Positions 9,200 through 17,277 of a DNA stretch of 64,000 bases are shown here, one piece after another. Origin of the DNA: DAOTWC01 sp048499435. GTDB taxonomy: Bacteria; Chloroflexota; Anaerolineae; Aggregatilineales; Phototrophicaceae. Where the stretch lies: positions 558,001-622,000 of the forward strand of contig JASNZW010000001.1 in NCBI GenBank assembly GCA_048499435.1, in the 5' to 3' direction. The stretch's first letter is position 1. Each line of letters starts with the position of its first letter. Both the position numbers and the translations under genes were made by a program. The notes beneath the pieces are model-generated. The model ran no database searches, was not told where the DNA came from, and saw only the letters and a list, made by a program, of their open reading frames with translations.

Positions 9200-9908
9200 C
9201 CTCGTCGCGCACGTGCCGCCCCACGCTGAACCAGGCCGCCGCCGCCAGCATCAGCAGCGCCAGCGCCGCCCACACCAGCGCCCACACCGCCGCCGGGATG
9301 CCCAGCGTCAGCTCTGAGAAGGCGGCGGCGTCGTTGCGAACCGCGCCCAGGCCCAGGCCGCTGTTCTGCGCCAGAAAGAGCAGGTCCAGCACGGCGTTCA
9401 GCCCGGCCATCAGCGCCAGCACGTTGAGCACCAGGATGTTGACGCGCGTCCCGCCGCGCAGCCCCAGGAACACCAGCGCCAGCCCGCTGAGCACGCCCAC
9501 CACCAGCGCGATGTTGGTGGCGCGCAGGTAAAGCGACACTAAGATCAGCAGCGTGCCCAGCGCCAGCGAGATTTTGCGCGGGTAAAGCACGCGGTTGGTG
9601 AGGTAAAACAGCGCCGCGCCGAACAGCGCCGCGCCCAGGTAGCCCGCCGGCAGAATCAGCAGCCGGTTGCCGCCGGCGGTGGTGGCGACGCCCGCCCCGC
9701 TGCTGAACACCTCAAAGCCGAGCACGCGCCCGCCGCTGGCCAGCGCCATCAGGCTGTGCCCGGCTTCGTGGACGAACGTCACGAACAGCCGGAACGGGTA
9801 GAGCAGAAAATCAAGCTGCGGGATGTTCCACAGCACAAAGACGATGGCCGCCGCCGCCAGGGCGAACAGCAGGGCGGAACGGCGGGAAAGCGCGTGCTCA
9901 GGGGCCAT
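9174..9908 (-). CDS. M50-like integral membrane metalloprotease
   Basis: A 244-residue polytopic membrane protein with about six hydrophobic segments. The zinc-binding HExxH motif is HEAGH at residues 47-51 inside a hydrophobic helix (FVTFVHEAGHSLMA), as in the M50B peptidase group. The second metal ligand region (a D in a later segment) is not clear; FSSGAGVATTAGG follows where some family members have a conserved NPxG-like strand. The family cleaves membrane-bound substrates in or near the lipid bilayer; no substrate is suggested by context. It is convergent with the epimerase gene. Transcription probably starts in the 42 bases separating it from the TIR-STAND gene or continues from it. Confidence 0.8.
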   Translation of the reverse strand: MAPEHALSRRSALLFALAAAAIVFVLWNIPQLDFLLYPFRLFVTFVHEAGHSLMALASGGRVLGFEVFSSGAGVATTAGGNRLLILPAGYLGAALFGAALFYLTNRVLYPRKISLALGTLLILVSLYLRATNIALVVGVLSGLALVFLGLRGGTRVNILVLNVLALMAGLNAVLDLLFLAQNSGLGLGAVRNDAAAFSELTLGIPAAVWALVWAALALLMLAAAAWFSVGRHVRDEVNGLRDAR

Positions 9909-9950
9909 AAGCAGGTGTCAGCCTTCAGCGTACAGCGATCAGCCTCTAGT

Positions 9951-12779
9951 CTACCGCGAACCGCGCGCCTGGCCGCCCAGCCGCCCCTCAGCGTCCGCGA
10001 TCCAGGCCAGCATCAGGTCGGCGTCCTCGACGGCGTCCATCTGCCGGTAATATATTTCGGCGGCGCGCCAGCAGGCGATGGCGGCGGGCAGGTCGCCCAG
10101 GTCCTCGCAGGCGTCCCCCAGGTTGTTCTGCGTCGCCGCGTGGGCCAGCGGCGCGGCCTGCGGCGTCCAGTAGACCAGCGCCGTCTCGTAGCATAAAATC
10201 GCCCGGCGCAGGTTGCCCGCCCGGTCCTCGACCGCCGCCAGCTCGCGGTAGGCGACCCCCAGGTTGTTCTGCGTCATCGCGTGGTCCAGCGGCGCGGCCT
10301 GCGGCGTGTAATAGACCAGCGCCGCCTCGTAGCAGCCGACCTCCCGGCGCAGGTTGCCCGCCCGGTCCTCGACCGCCGCCAGCTCGCCGTAGGCGACCCC
10401 CAGGTTGTTCTGCGTCATCGCGTGGGCCAGCGGCGCGGCCTGCGGCGTCCAGTAGACCAGCGCCGCCTCGTAGCAGGCGACCGCCCGGCGCAGGTTGTCC
10501 GCCCGGTCCTCGACCGCCGCCAGGTCGCGGTAGGCGTTCCCCAGGTTGTTCTGCGTCGCCGCGTGGGCCAGCGGCGCGGCCTGCGGCGTGTAATAGACCA
10601 GCGCCGCCTCGTAGCAGCCGACCGCCCGGCGCAGGTTGTCCGCCCGGGCCTCGACCGCCGCCAGCGCGCGGTAGGCCTCCCCCAGGTTGTTCTGCGTCAT
10701 CGCGTGGTCCAGCGGCGCGGCCTGCGGCGTGCGATAGACCAGCGCCGCCTTGTAGCATGAAATCGCCCGGCGCAGGTTGTCCGCCCGGTCCTCGACCGCC
10801 GCCAGCTCGCCGTAGGCGGCCCCCAGGTTGTTCTGCGTCATCGCGTGGGCCAGCGGCGCGGCCTGCGGCGTGCGATAGACCAGCGCCGCCTGGTAGCATG
10901 AAATCGCCCGGCGCAGGTTGTCCGCCCGGTCCTCGACCGCCGCCAGGTCGCGGTAGGCGGCCCCCAGGTTGTTCTGCGCCAGCGCGTGGTCCAGCGGCGC
11001 GGCCTGCGGCGTGTAATAGACCAGCGCCGCCTCGTAGCAGCCGACCGCCCGGCGCAGGTTGCCCGCCCGGTCCTCGACCGCCGCCAGCTCGCCGTAGGCG
11101 TTCCCCAGGCTGTTCTGAACAGCGGCGCGCAGCCGGTCGTCCGGGTGATCGGCGAGCGCGGCGGCGACGCGCTCCAGCCAGCCGCGGCACTGCTCGAAGC
11201 GCCCGCGGTTGGCGAGAAAATCGCCGCACGCATTGGCGAGCCAGTAGGCGGCCTCGTGCTCGCCCGCCGCCACAGCCCCCTCAAACGCCGCTTCCAGGTT
11301 GGCGCTTTCGGCGTCCAGCCCGGCGTAGTCCTGGCGCGCGCCGTGCTCCCGCGCCAGCGCTTTGTAATAGTCCAGGTGCGGGCGGCGGGCGGCCGGGTCA
11401 GGGGCCACCGCCGCCAGCGCCAGCGGGGCCAGGTCGTAGCGCTGGCGCGGCGGGTCGTAGCTCACAAAGCGCCAGGTTTGCAGCGCCGCCAGCGCGTCGT
11501 CCAGCGCGTCGGGGCCGTCCGGGCCGCCGGCCAGCGCCGCCGCCGCCGCATACGTGAAGCCGCCCCGGCAGACCGCCAGCCGCCGCAGGGCGCGCGCGGC
11601 CGCCGCGCCGCGCGGGTCCTTGTCCGCCATCTGGCGCAGCGTCTTGTGGATCATCTCGTCCAGCGCCGCCTGCGCCTCCCGGCTTTTCAGCCCGCGCAGG
11701 TCGCTGACAATCTTCTGCGGCGGGAAGCGCTTCATCTGCCCCACCGCCCACTCGATCAGGCGCGGGTGCCGCAGCGCCGCCGCCGCGATCGCGTCCGCCT
11801 GCGGCTCCAGCCCGGCCACGTCGAACGCGGCGGCCATGTCGAGCACGATCTGGCGGGCGTGTTCGGGTGACAGCGCCGCCGGGGTGTGCTCGCGGCACAG
11901 GCGCACGTCGTTCCACAGGGCGCGGCTGGTGAGCACCAGCGACGCGCCCGCCGCGCACACCTCGTTGATCAACTGCACGTAGTCCGGGCGGCGCGGGTCG
12001 CCTTTCGGCACGGACTCGGCGTTGTCGAGCACGACCAGCCGGGGGTGCGTGCGCAGTTGGTCGAACACGGCGCGGCGCTCAGCGGCGACGGGCAGGCCGT
12101 AGTGGTCGCGCAGCAGCTCAATCACCTCAGCCGGGCGCGAGACGTCGCTGCACACGTGCCACACCGCGCCGTTCACGCCCGCCAGCGTCAGCACCAGCTC
12201 GGCGGCCAGGCGGCTCTTGCCCAGCCCGCCGACGCCGGTGATCGCCACCGGCTGCCGCGCCGCCAGCAGCTCTTTGACGCGCTCAAGGTCGGCGTCGCGC
12301 CCGGTCATGGGGATCGCCAGCAGGCGGCGATCAAGCGGCTCGCGGCTGAGGATGGGCCAGCGGGTGAAGGCCGGGCCGTCGCCCGGCGCGCCGGCCCCGG
12401 CGATGGCGGCGGCGATCTGCGCCACGCCCGCGTCCCAATCCGCGCTCAGGCTGACATACTGCAGCGCGCGCAGCCGGTAGGGGATATCCTCATAGGGCAG
12501 GTCATCAAGCAGCACCGGCAGCACCGCGTGGCCGTAGGTGAGGGCGGCGCGCCACTCAGCGTTGACTTCAGGCCGGTTATACGACTGGCGCGAGAGCGCC
12601 ACGATGCAGTAGGGGCAGTCGTACAGGGCGGCGGCGATTTTGTCTTCCCAGGGGTCGCCCGTTTTGATGTCCTTGTGGTCAACCCAGATATCAACGCCGG
12701 TCAGACGTTCCAGGTCATCGTGAAGCTGCGTCACGGCGGGGTCATCGGCGGTGGCGTGGCTGACAAACACAGCGGGCAT
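9951..12779 (-). CDS. TIR-domain STAND NTPase with tandem TPR sensor array
   Basis: A 942-residue three-part protein. Residues 1-130 are a TIR domain (FVSHATADD start, IWVDHKDI, GDPWEDKI, and NAEW with Glu75 in the position of the catalytic glutamate of NAD-cleaving TIR domains). Residues about 155-480 are an NB-ARC/NTPase module with Walker A GVGGLGKS (182-189), Walker B LVVLDN (248-253) and a LVLTSR sensor. Residues about 490-940 are TPRs, the central part being seven near-identical 47-residue units. The architecture is that of STAND immune receptors, and bacterial TIR-STAND proteins are known or suspected antiphage abortive-infection systems that deplete NAD+. It appears to be a single-gene unit: GGGAG precedes the ATG and a TATAAT box lies at 12813-12818. 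Defence function is inference. Confidence 0.9.
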   Translation of the reverse strand: MPAVFVSHATADDPAVTQLHDDLERLTGVDIWVDHKDIKTGDPWEDKIAAALYDCPYCIVALSRQSYNRPEVNAEWRAALTYGHAVLPVLLDDLPYEDIPYRLRALQYVSLSADWDAGVAQIAAAIAGAGAPGDGPAFTRWPILSREPLDRRLLAIPMTGRDADLERVKELLAARQPVAITGVGGLGKSRLAAELVLTLAGVNGAVWHVCSDVSRPAEVIELLRDHYGLPVAAERRAVFDQLRTHPRLVVLDNAESVPKGDPRRPDYVQLINEVCAAGASLVLTSRALWNDVRLCREHTPAALSPEHARQIVLDMAAAFDVAGLEPQADAIAAAALRHPRLIEWAVGQMKRFPPQKIVSDLRGLKSREAQAALDEMIHKTLRQMADKDPRGAAAARALRRLAVCRGGFTYAAAAALAGGPDGPDALDDALAALQTWRFVSYDPPRQRYDLAPLALAAVAPDPAARRPHLDYYKALAREHGARQDYAGLDAESANLEAAFEGAVAAGEHEAAYWLANACGDFLANRGRFEQCRGWLERVAAALADHPDDRLRAAVQNSLGNAYGELAAVEDRAGNLRRAVGCYEAALVYYTPQAAPLDHALAQNNLGAAYRDLAAVEDRADNLRRAISCYQAALVYRTPQAAPLAHAMTQNNLGAAYGELAAVEDRADNLRRAISCYKAALVYRTPQAAPLDHAMTQNNLGEAYRALAAVEARADNLRRAVGCYEAALVYYTPQAAPLAHAATQNNLGNAYRDLAAVEDRADNLRRAVACYEAALVYWTPQAAPLAHAMTQNNLGVAYGELAAVEDRAGNLRREVGCYEAALVYYTPQAAPLDHAMTQNNLGVAYRELAAVEDRAGNLRRAILCYETALVYWTPQAAPLAHAATQNNLGDACEDLGDLPAAIACWRAAEIYYRQMDAVEDADLMLAWIADAEGRLGGQARGSR
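10120..11127 (-). repeat. 141-bp tandem repeat array inside the TIR-STAND gene
   Basis: The sequence AGGTTGTTCTG recurs at 10120, 10261, 10402, 10543, 10684, 10825 and 10966, and as AGGCTGTTCTG at 11107, a constant 141-base period (47 codons). Between the units starting at 10261 and 10402 I count about 11 differences in 141 bases. Each unit codes a TPR-like helix pair with the frame NNLGxAYxxLAAVE, RRAxxCYxAALVY and TPQAAPL. The differences cluster at a few codons, including the residue before TPQAAP (Tyr, Arg or Trp). Confidence 0.97.
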
Positions 12780-12812
12780 AGAAAACGCTCCCTGGGCTGG
12801 CGGCTTGCATCT

Positions 12813-12818
12813 ATTATA
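12813..12818 (-). promoter_or_regulatory. -10 box upstream of the TIR-STAND gene
   Basis: A perfect TATAAT on the minus strand, 33 bases upstream of the start at 12779. No convincing -35 hexamer is found 16-18 bases further up, so the promoter would be weak or activator-dependent. Confidence 0.5.
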
Positions 12819-12842
12819 AGCCGTAATGTTGCGCCGCGCCCA

Positions 12843-13859
12843 TTAAGCCAGCAGCGGGGCCAGCGCCGCCGCGATGTCGTCCAGCGACTCGGCGCGCACC
12901 AGGCCGTCGCGGACGGTTGTCGCGTCGGGCACACCGTCGCAGTATTTGATGAGCTGGCCGCGCAGCTCGCGGATCGCGACGATCGGCTCCAGGCGCGTCG
13001 TCGCCAGCGTGAGGCGCGCCTGGCGCAGCGCCAGCGCGGCGCGCGTCTGGGTGCTGGGCGCGGGCAGCGGCGCGCCGGTCGCCAGCTCGTGGGCGATCTG
13101 CTGGAAAACCCAGGGGCGGCCCAGCGCCGCCCGCCCGATCATCACGGCGTCGCAGCCGGTCTGGGCGAACATGCGGCGGGCGTCGGCGGCGGTCGCCACG
13201 TCGCCGTTGCCGATAACCGGGATGTGGCGCACGGCGTCCTTCACGCGGCGGATGATGTCCCAGTCGGCCTGGCCGGTGAAGCCCTGGTTGGCGTAGCGGC
13301 CGTGCACCGCCACCGCCTGCGCACCCAGGTCCTCGGCGGCGCGGGCGAAGGGGACAGCGGTCGGCTCGCCGCTGCGCCAGCCAGCGCGCACCTTGACCGT
13401 CACCGGCACGCTGACCGCCCGCACCACCGCCGCGACCACTGCCGCCGCCTTGTCCAGGTCGTTGAGCAGGGCCGCGCCGCTGCCGCGCCGCGCGATCTTC
13501 GGGACCCAGCAGCCCATGTTGATGTCCACGATGTTCGCGCCCGCGTCCACCACCAGGCGCGCCGCCTCAGCCATGACGCGCGGGTCGCTGCCGAAAAGCT
13601 GCACGGCGAACGGGCTTTCCTCGGCGCGCCAGTCAAAGCGCTGCACGGTGCGCTCGCGCGGGGAACCTTTGATCTGCAGCGCCTGGCTGCTGATCAGCTC
13701 GGTGCACACCAGGCCGCAGCCGCCCAGCTCGCGGCACAGGGCGCGGAAGGCGTAGTTGGTCTGCCCGGCCATCGGGGCCAGCGTCAGCGGCGGGTCAATC
13801 ACCAGGCCGCCGATGCGCAGCGGGCGCAGCGCGGCGGGCGCGGGGGGCGTAGCGTGCAT
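12843..13859 (-). CDS. dus: tRNA-dihydrouridine synthase
   Basis: Flavoprotein that reduces uridines to dihydrouridine in tRNA D-loops. The 338-residue TIM-barrel shows the FMN/substrate opening LAPMAGQTNYAFR, the TELISSQAL segment, the DINMGC motif containing the catalytic cysteine, the KVRAGW phosphate-binding strand, VHGR and the GNGD and MIGRAALGRPW phosphate-binding motifs. The residue after the catalytic Cys is Trp (GCWVPK), where most DusB proteins have Pro. The start at 13859 (MHATPP) was chosen over an upstream in-frame start at 13940 because the latter overlaps the divergent promoter region. It is transcribed divergently from the 13967 gene. Confidence 0.92.
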   Translation of the reverse strand: MHATPPAPAALRPLRIGGLVIDPPLTLAPMAGQTNYAFRALCRELGGCGLVCTELISSQALQIKGSPRERTVQRFDWRAEESPFAVQLFGSDPRVMAEAARLVVDAGANIVDINMGCWVPKIARRGSGAALLNDLDKAAAVVAAVVRAVSVPVTVKVRAGWRSGEPTAVPFARAAEDLGAQAVAVHGRYANQGFTGQADWDIIRRVKDAVRHIPVIGNGDVATAADARRMFAQTGCDAVMIGRAALGRPWVFQQIAHELATGAPLPAPSTQTRAALALRQARLTLATTRLEPIVAIRELRGQLIKYCDGVPDATTVRDGLVRAESLDDIAAALAPLLA

Positions 13860-13913
13860 CGCAAATTTCCTGTTGACGGACGGCGGCGCTGCTGCCACAG
13901 CGCGAATCCGCGC

Positions 13914-13919
13914 TATAAT
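13914..13919 (+). promoter_or_regulatory. -10 box upstream of the 13967 gene and rsmA
   Basis: TATAAT, 47 bases before the ATG at 13967 and thus likely to drive the unknown gene and the overlapping rsmA. No good -35 hexamer sits 16-18 bases upstream. Confidence 0.5.
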
Positions 13920-13966
13920 AACAGCAGAATCCGCGCGCAAAAAGAGTGTGTGAAAGGCCGCCGAAC

Positions 13967-14467
13967 ATGGCCATCCCGTCTGTGGAACGCACTGTCACGC
14001 TTGTCACGCCGCCCGCCGCGCCGCCGTATGTTCAGGTGCTGCTGAAAGAGGTCCGGCTGGTGGTGGAGCTGCCCGCGCCGCCGGTGAGCTACGTGGGCGA
14101 GTTCTGGTGTCGCCGCCTCACCGACTATGGGCACGATATCATGCGCGCCCTGGTGCTGGCCAGCCGGCCCGGCTTCGCGTACCCGGAAACCTTCGCTGAC
14201 CCTGAAGACGCTGACGTGCCCGTGCTGGCGCTGCTGGCCGCCGCCGACGCGCAGGTGCGCGCCCTGTGGTGCGCCGCCGCCCGGCCAGACGCCGCCGCGC
14301 TCAACGCCGTGCCGTACCTGCGGGCGCGCTGCGTCACGGTGGACGCGGACCGGCTGGCCGCCCTGCTCAGCCCGGTGCTGACGGCGCTGGCGCACGGCGC
14401 CTATGACGCGAACGGGCACAAGAACGCGGCCGCGCTGCGCCGCGCGATGATCGCCCGGCGTTCATGA
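13967..14467 (+). CDS. Protein of unknown function, coupled to rsmA
   Basis: I do not recognise this 166-residue protein. It has no signal peptide or membrane segment; it starts MAIPSVERTV, contains a conserved-looking YVGEFWCRRLTDYGHD segment near residue 40, and ends in a basic RRAMIARRS. The ATG at 13967 is preceded by AAGG at a usable distance; an in-frame ATG at 13946 is less likely. Its stop overlaps the rsmA start by four bases (ATGA), so the two are translationally coupled, which hints at a housekeeping role linked to translation, but nothing in the sequence shows it. Confidence 0.75.
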   Translation: MAIPSVERTVTLVTPPAAPPYVQVLLKEVRLVVELPAPPVSYVGEFWCRRLTDYGHDIMRALVLASRPGFAYPETFADPEDADVPVLALLAAADAQVRALWCAAARPDAAALNAVPYLRARCVTVDADRLAALLSPVLTALAHGAYDANGHKNAAALRRAMIARRS

Positions 14468-15291
14468 GCGGCCCGCGCGCGCTGCTGGAGCGCCACAACA
14501 TCCAGCCGAAGAAAAGCCTGGGCCAGAATTTTCTGCACGACCCCGGCGTGCTGGACAAAATCACCGCCGCCGCCGACCTGACAGCGGCGGACAGCGTGCT
14601 GGAGATCGGCCCTGGGACCGGCGCGCTCACCGAGCGGCTGGCGGCGAGCGCGCAGCGCGTGGTGGCGGTCGAGACCGACACGCGGCTTCAGCCGCTGCTG
14701 GCGGAGCGGCTGGCCGGCTGCGCGAATGTCGAAGTGGTCTACGCCGACATTCTGACGGTGAACGTGCCCGCGCTGATGGGGCCGGCCCCGTTCATCGTGG
14801 TGGCCAACCTGCCCTACTACATCACCAGCGCCATTCTGCGCGTCCTGCTGGAGGCCCCGCGCCGCCCGCGCCGGCTGGTGCTGACGGTGCAGCAGGAAGT
14901 GGCCGACCGCCTGATCGCCGCCCCCGGCGACCTCAGTCTGCTGGCGGTGAGCGTGCAGTTCTACAGCCAGCCGCGCCTGGTCACGCGCATCAACCCGGCG
15001 GCCTTCTGGCCGCGGCCAGACGTGGACAGCGCCGTTGTGCGCCTTGACGTGTACGACCGCCCGCCGGTGGCTGTGCCCGACGAGCGCACCTTCTTCCGCG
15101 TGGTGCGCGCCGGCTTCAGCCAGAAACGCAAGCAGCTTCGTAATTCGCTGGGGGCCGGGCTGGGCCTCAGTGGGGCCGCCGCCGCCGCCCTGCTGGAACA
15201 AGCCGGCGTTGACCCGCGCCGCCGCGCGGAAACGCTGACGCTGGCGGAGTGGGCGGCGCTGGCCCGCGCGGCGGCCGCCGGCGAGCCGTAA
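14464..15291 (+). CDS. rsmA: 16S rRNA (A1518/A1519)-N6-dimethyltransferase
   Basis: RsmA/KsgA dimethylates two adjacent adenosines near the 3' end of 16S rRNA during small-subunit maturation. The 275-residue protein starts with the diagnostic KKSLGQNFLHD segment, followed by the SAM-binding motif I LEIGPGTGALT, VAVETD, the YADI motif and the catalytic NLPYYITSA (NLPY). The C-terminal helical domain contains FFRVVRAGFSQKRKQLRNSL, the usual RNA-contact segment. The start overlaps the upstream gene by four bases. Confidence 0.97.
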   Translation: MSGPRALLERHNIQPKKSLGQNFLHDPGVLDKITAAADLTAADSVLEIGPGTGALTERLAASAQRVVAVETDTRLQPLLAERLAGCANVEVVYADILTVNVPALMGPAPFIVVANLPYYITSAILRVLLEAPRRPRRLVLTVQQEVADRLIAAPGDLSLLAVSVQFYSQPRLVTRINPAAFWPRPDVDSAVVRLDVYDRPPVAVPDERTFFRVVRAGFSQKRKQLRNSLGAGLGLSGAAAAALLEQAGVDPRRRAETLTLAEWAALARAAAAGEP

Positions 15292-15372
15292 GCGGTCAGC
15301 GCCCCCTGCAACTCAGCGCACGAAATGGCGTATACTGGTTATTAGCGAACAACGCGAGAGGCAACGGTCAAC

Positions 15373-16143
15373 ATGCGGCTGCGAAAACGAAACCTGCCCT
15401 GGGCGGCGGTAATGGCGTTCCTGGTGGCGGTGGTGGCGCTGTCAGGCGCGGCCTCTGCCGAGGTGCTGGCGCTGGTGGCCGCGCTGGTCGGGATTGGCAT
15501 GGCGGTGTCGCTCATTGAGGTGCGCCCGGCGCACCTGCGCGAGAGCGTCCCGCTGTCGCCGCTGGCCCGCATGCGCATGAGCGCGGAAGCGCGCGAGGCG
15601 GTGGACCGCGCCCGGCGGCGCGGCGGCCAGATGTACAGCAGCCTGACGCTGATTGACGTCGGCCTGATCAGCTCGCACACCACATTCGAAGGCATGGTGA
15701 TGCGCAAAAGCCGCGCGGTCTCCGGCGACGACGACGGCGTGCGCCCGTTCGTCACGCTGCACGTGCGCCCAGAGGACGCCGACCGCAACACGCTGGTGCG
15801 CTTTGAGATCATTGACCACAACGGCCAGCGCCAGTACATCCACGAGATGAAGGTCTTTCTGCGCGACGGCGAGATGAATATCCTGGCCGACCACCACCTG
15901 CCGCTGGCCGACAACGCGGCCCTGGCCGCCAGCGGCGGCGAGTGGGACCTGCGCGTCTCGATTGACGGCATGCTGGCCGGTGCGCTGGCGTTCAACGTCA
16001 CGCCGTCGCTGCGCGCGCGCGAGCGCCAGCTCGCCCAGGCGGCGCGGCGCGTCAGCGGCCAGGCTGACCAGCCCGCTGACGACGCGCCTCTGCGCCTGGA
16101 GGACCTGCTGCGCGGCCAGCACAACGACCACACACGGCGCTAA
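15373..16143 (+). CDS. Membrane-anchored protein of unknown function, paralogue A
   Basis: A 256-residue protein with two N-terminal membrane segments (about residues 10-27 and 31-48) and a cytoplasmic or extracytoplasmic soluble region. I do not recognise a named family. Residues about 125-215 form a beta-rich domain (FVTLHVRPED, VRFEIIDHNGQ, WDLRVSIDGMLAG) that aligns by eye with the protein at 16364-16987. A second shared feature is the C-terminal motif RLEDLLRGQ, matching SLDDLLAEQ in the paralogue. A TATACT box at 15331-15336 and GAGAGG near 15356 support expression of this start. It heads a three-gene cluster of membrane or soluble unknowns. Confidence 0.72.
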   Translation: MRLRKRNLPWAAVMAFLVAVVALSGAASAEVLALVAALVGIGMAVSLIEVRPAHLRESVPLSPLARMRMSAEAREAVDRARRRGGQMYSSLTLIDVGLISSHTTFEGMVMRKSRAVSGDDDGVRPFVTLHVRPEDADRNTLVRFEIIDHNGQRQYIHEMKVFLRDGEMNILADHHLPLADNAALAASGGEWDLRVSIDGMLAGALAFNVTPSLRARERQLAQAARRVSGQADQPADDAPLRLEDLLRGQHNDHTRR

Positions 16144-16188
16144 CGCCGCCGTCAGCGCGCAGCAGCCAAAATCAAACCGGGAGACGGC

Positions 16189-16395
16189 ATGAATAGCAAC
16201 CGCGATAAAGCAGTTCTGATCGGCATTGTGCTGCTGCTTATCGGCCTGGCCTCCGACACGCTGGCGCTGCCGCTGATTATCATCGGGCTGGTGCTGATAA
16301 TCCGCCAGCTTGAAATACAACTGCGCGTTGACCCGACCAACCGCTCTCAGCAGCGCCCCGACGATGCGCGCGCGCCGGCCATCCGGCGGCGATGA
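16189..16395 (+). CDS. Small membrane protein of unknown function
   Basis: A 68-residue protein made of two closely packed hydrophobic segments (residues 8-24 and 26-42) with a charged, arginine-rich C-terminus. GGGAG lies before the ATG. It lies between the two paralogous unknown genes and its 3' end overlaps the next gene by about 32 bases in another frame. The hydrophobic profile and its position suggest a membrane partner of the paralogues; no function is known. Confidence 0.6.
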   Translation: MNSNRDKAVLIGIVLLLIGLASDTLALPLIIIGLVLIIRQLEIQLRVDPTNRSQQRPDDARAPAIRRR

Positions 16396-16987
16396 GCTGG
16401 CGCGGCCGGGCCACGAGCGCATCTACCGCCACGCGCTGGCCGCGATTGAACGCGCCGGGCTGGACCCGGACGACGTGAGCGTGCTGCCGACGGACATCGG
16501 CGTGATCGCCTTCAAAGGCGGCGACGAGCGCACCCTGTACCGCACCCGGCCCGTGCTGGACGACGTGGATTACATTCAGCCGTTCGTTGAGCTGCGCCTG
16601 CCCGCCAAAGCCGAGGGGCGCATCCGCTTTGAGCTTGTGGACAGCGACGGCCAGGTGCTGCTGGTGGCTGAGGACCGTCACCAGCTTGAGCGCGGGCGCA
16701 ACCTGGTCACGCCGACGCGCCGCCTGCCCATTCACGACGCCCAGGCCACCTTCGGCCCCTGGGAAATACGCGTGAGCGCCGACGGTGTGCTGCTGGCGGT
16801 GCACGAATTCCGGTGGGAAGAGGCGACCAACAAAGTGGTGCGCCGCCACCTGAGCGAGGACGGCGAGATCAGCAGCGCGCTGCACGTTGCCCTGGACGAC
16901 AGCCGCCTGGAGCGCCTCAGCCTGGATGACCTGCTGGCCGAACAGGAAGAAGCTGACAGCGAGCCGCGCCGGGCGCGCGGGCGCTAA
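16364..16987 (+). CDS. Soluble protein of unknown function, paralogue B
   Basis: A 207-residue protein without membrane segments. After an N-terminal helix region, residues about 65-155 form a beta-rich domain (FVELRLPAK, IRFELVDSDGQ, WEIRVSADGVLLA) recognisably related to the middle of the 15373-16143 protein; both end in a [RS]L[ED]DLL motif. The start at 16364 was chosen because it limits the overlap with the 68-residue gene and begins just before the conserved region; an ATG at 16310 in frame is possible. Its last four bases overlap the end of the convergent DUF1232 gene. Confidence 0.7.
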   Translation: MRARRPSGGDELARPGHERIYRHALAAIERAGLDPDDVSVLPTDIGVIAFKGGDERTLYRTRPVLDDVDYIQPFVELRLPAKAEGRIRFELVDSDGQVLLVAEDRHQLERGRNLVTPTRRLPIHDAQATFGPWEIRVSADGVLLAVHEFRWEEATNKVVRRHLSEDGEISSALHVALDDSRLERLSLDDLLAEQEEADSEPRRARGR

Positions 16988-17232
16988 CGCACCTGGCGCG
17001 GTTCGTCGCGCTGGCCGTAGAGGCGGCCCAGGTCCAGGCCGTAATAAGCCAGCGTGTTGAGCACCAGCACGGTCGCGCTGGCCTCATCGAGGCTGCCGAC
17101 AAGGGGAATCGCGTCCGGGATCAGCTCGAAAATGCCGAGCGTGGGGAACATCAGGTACACGGCGCCCACCGCGCCCAGACCGATGATGACCATGTTTTTG
17201 AGCAGACGTTTCACAGCCTTACCTTTCGGCAC
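16984..17232 (-). CDS. DUF1232 family small membrane protein
   Basis: An 82-residue protein with an N-terminal basic patch (KGKAVKRLLK), one hydrophobic segment and the DUF1232/YkvA signature LIPDAIPLVGSLDEA followed by a second weaker hydrophobic stretch. The family is widespread, membrane-associated and without a settled function. The start is GTG at 17232; two possible -10 boxes (TATAGT 17247-17252 and TATACT 17236-17241 on the minus strand) lie immediately upstream, so any 5' leader would be very short. Confidence 0.82.
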   Translation of the reverse strand: MPKGKAVKRLLKNMVIIGLGAVGAVYLMFPTLGIFELIPDAIPLVGSLDEASATVLVLNTLAYYGLDLGRLYGQRDEPRQVR

Positions 17233-17277
17233 AGCAGTATACTGTCACTATACGCCGCAGGCCGAGCACGGTTGCGG

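Noticed and set aside
10120..11127. CRISPR-like regular repeats
   Set aside because: The period is 141 bases with no unique spacers and the whole array is in frame within a protein.
10281..11870. Several long open frames across the 141-bp array on the plus strand
   Set aside because: They are the antisense or frame-shifted reading of the TPR repeats; the minus-strand frame has the TIR and NTPase domains.
13873..13919. TTGACG at 13873 as -35 partner of the TATAAT at 13914
   Set aside because: The spacer would be 35 bases, far beyond the 16-18 expected.
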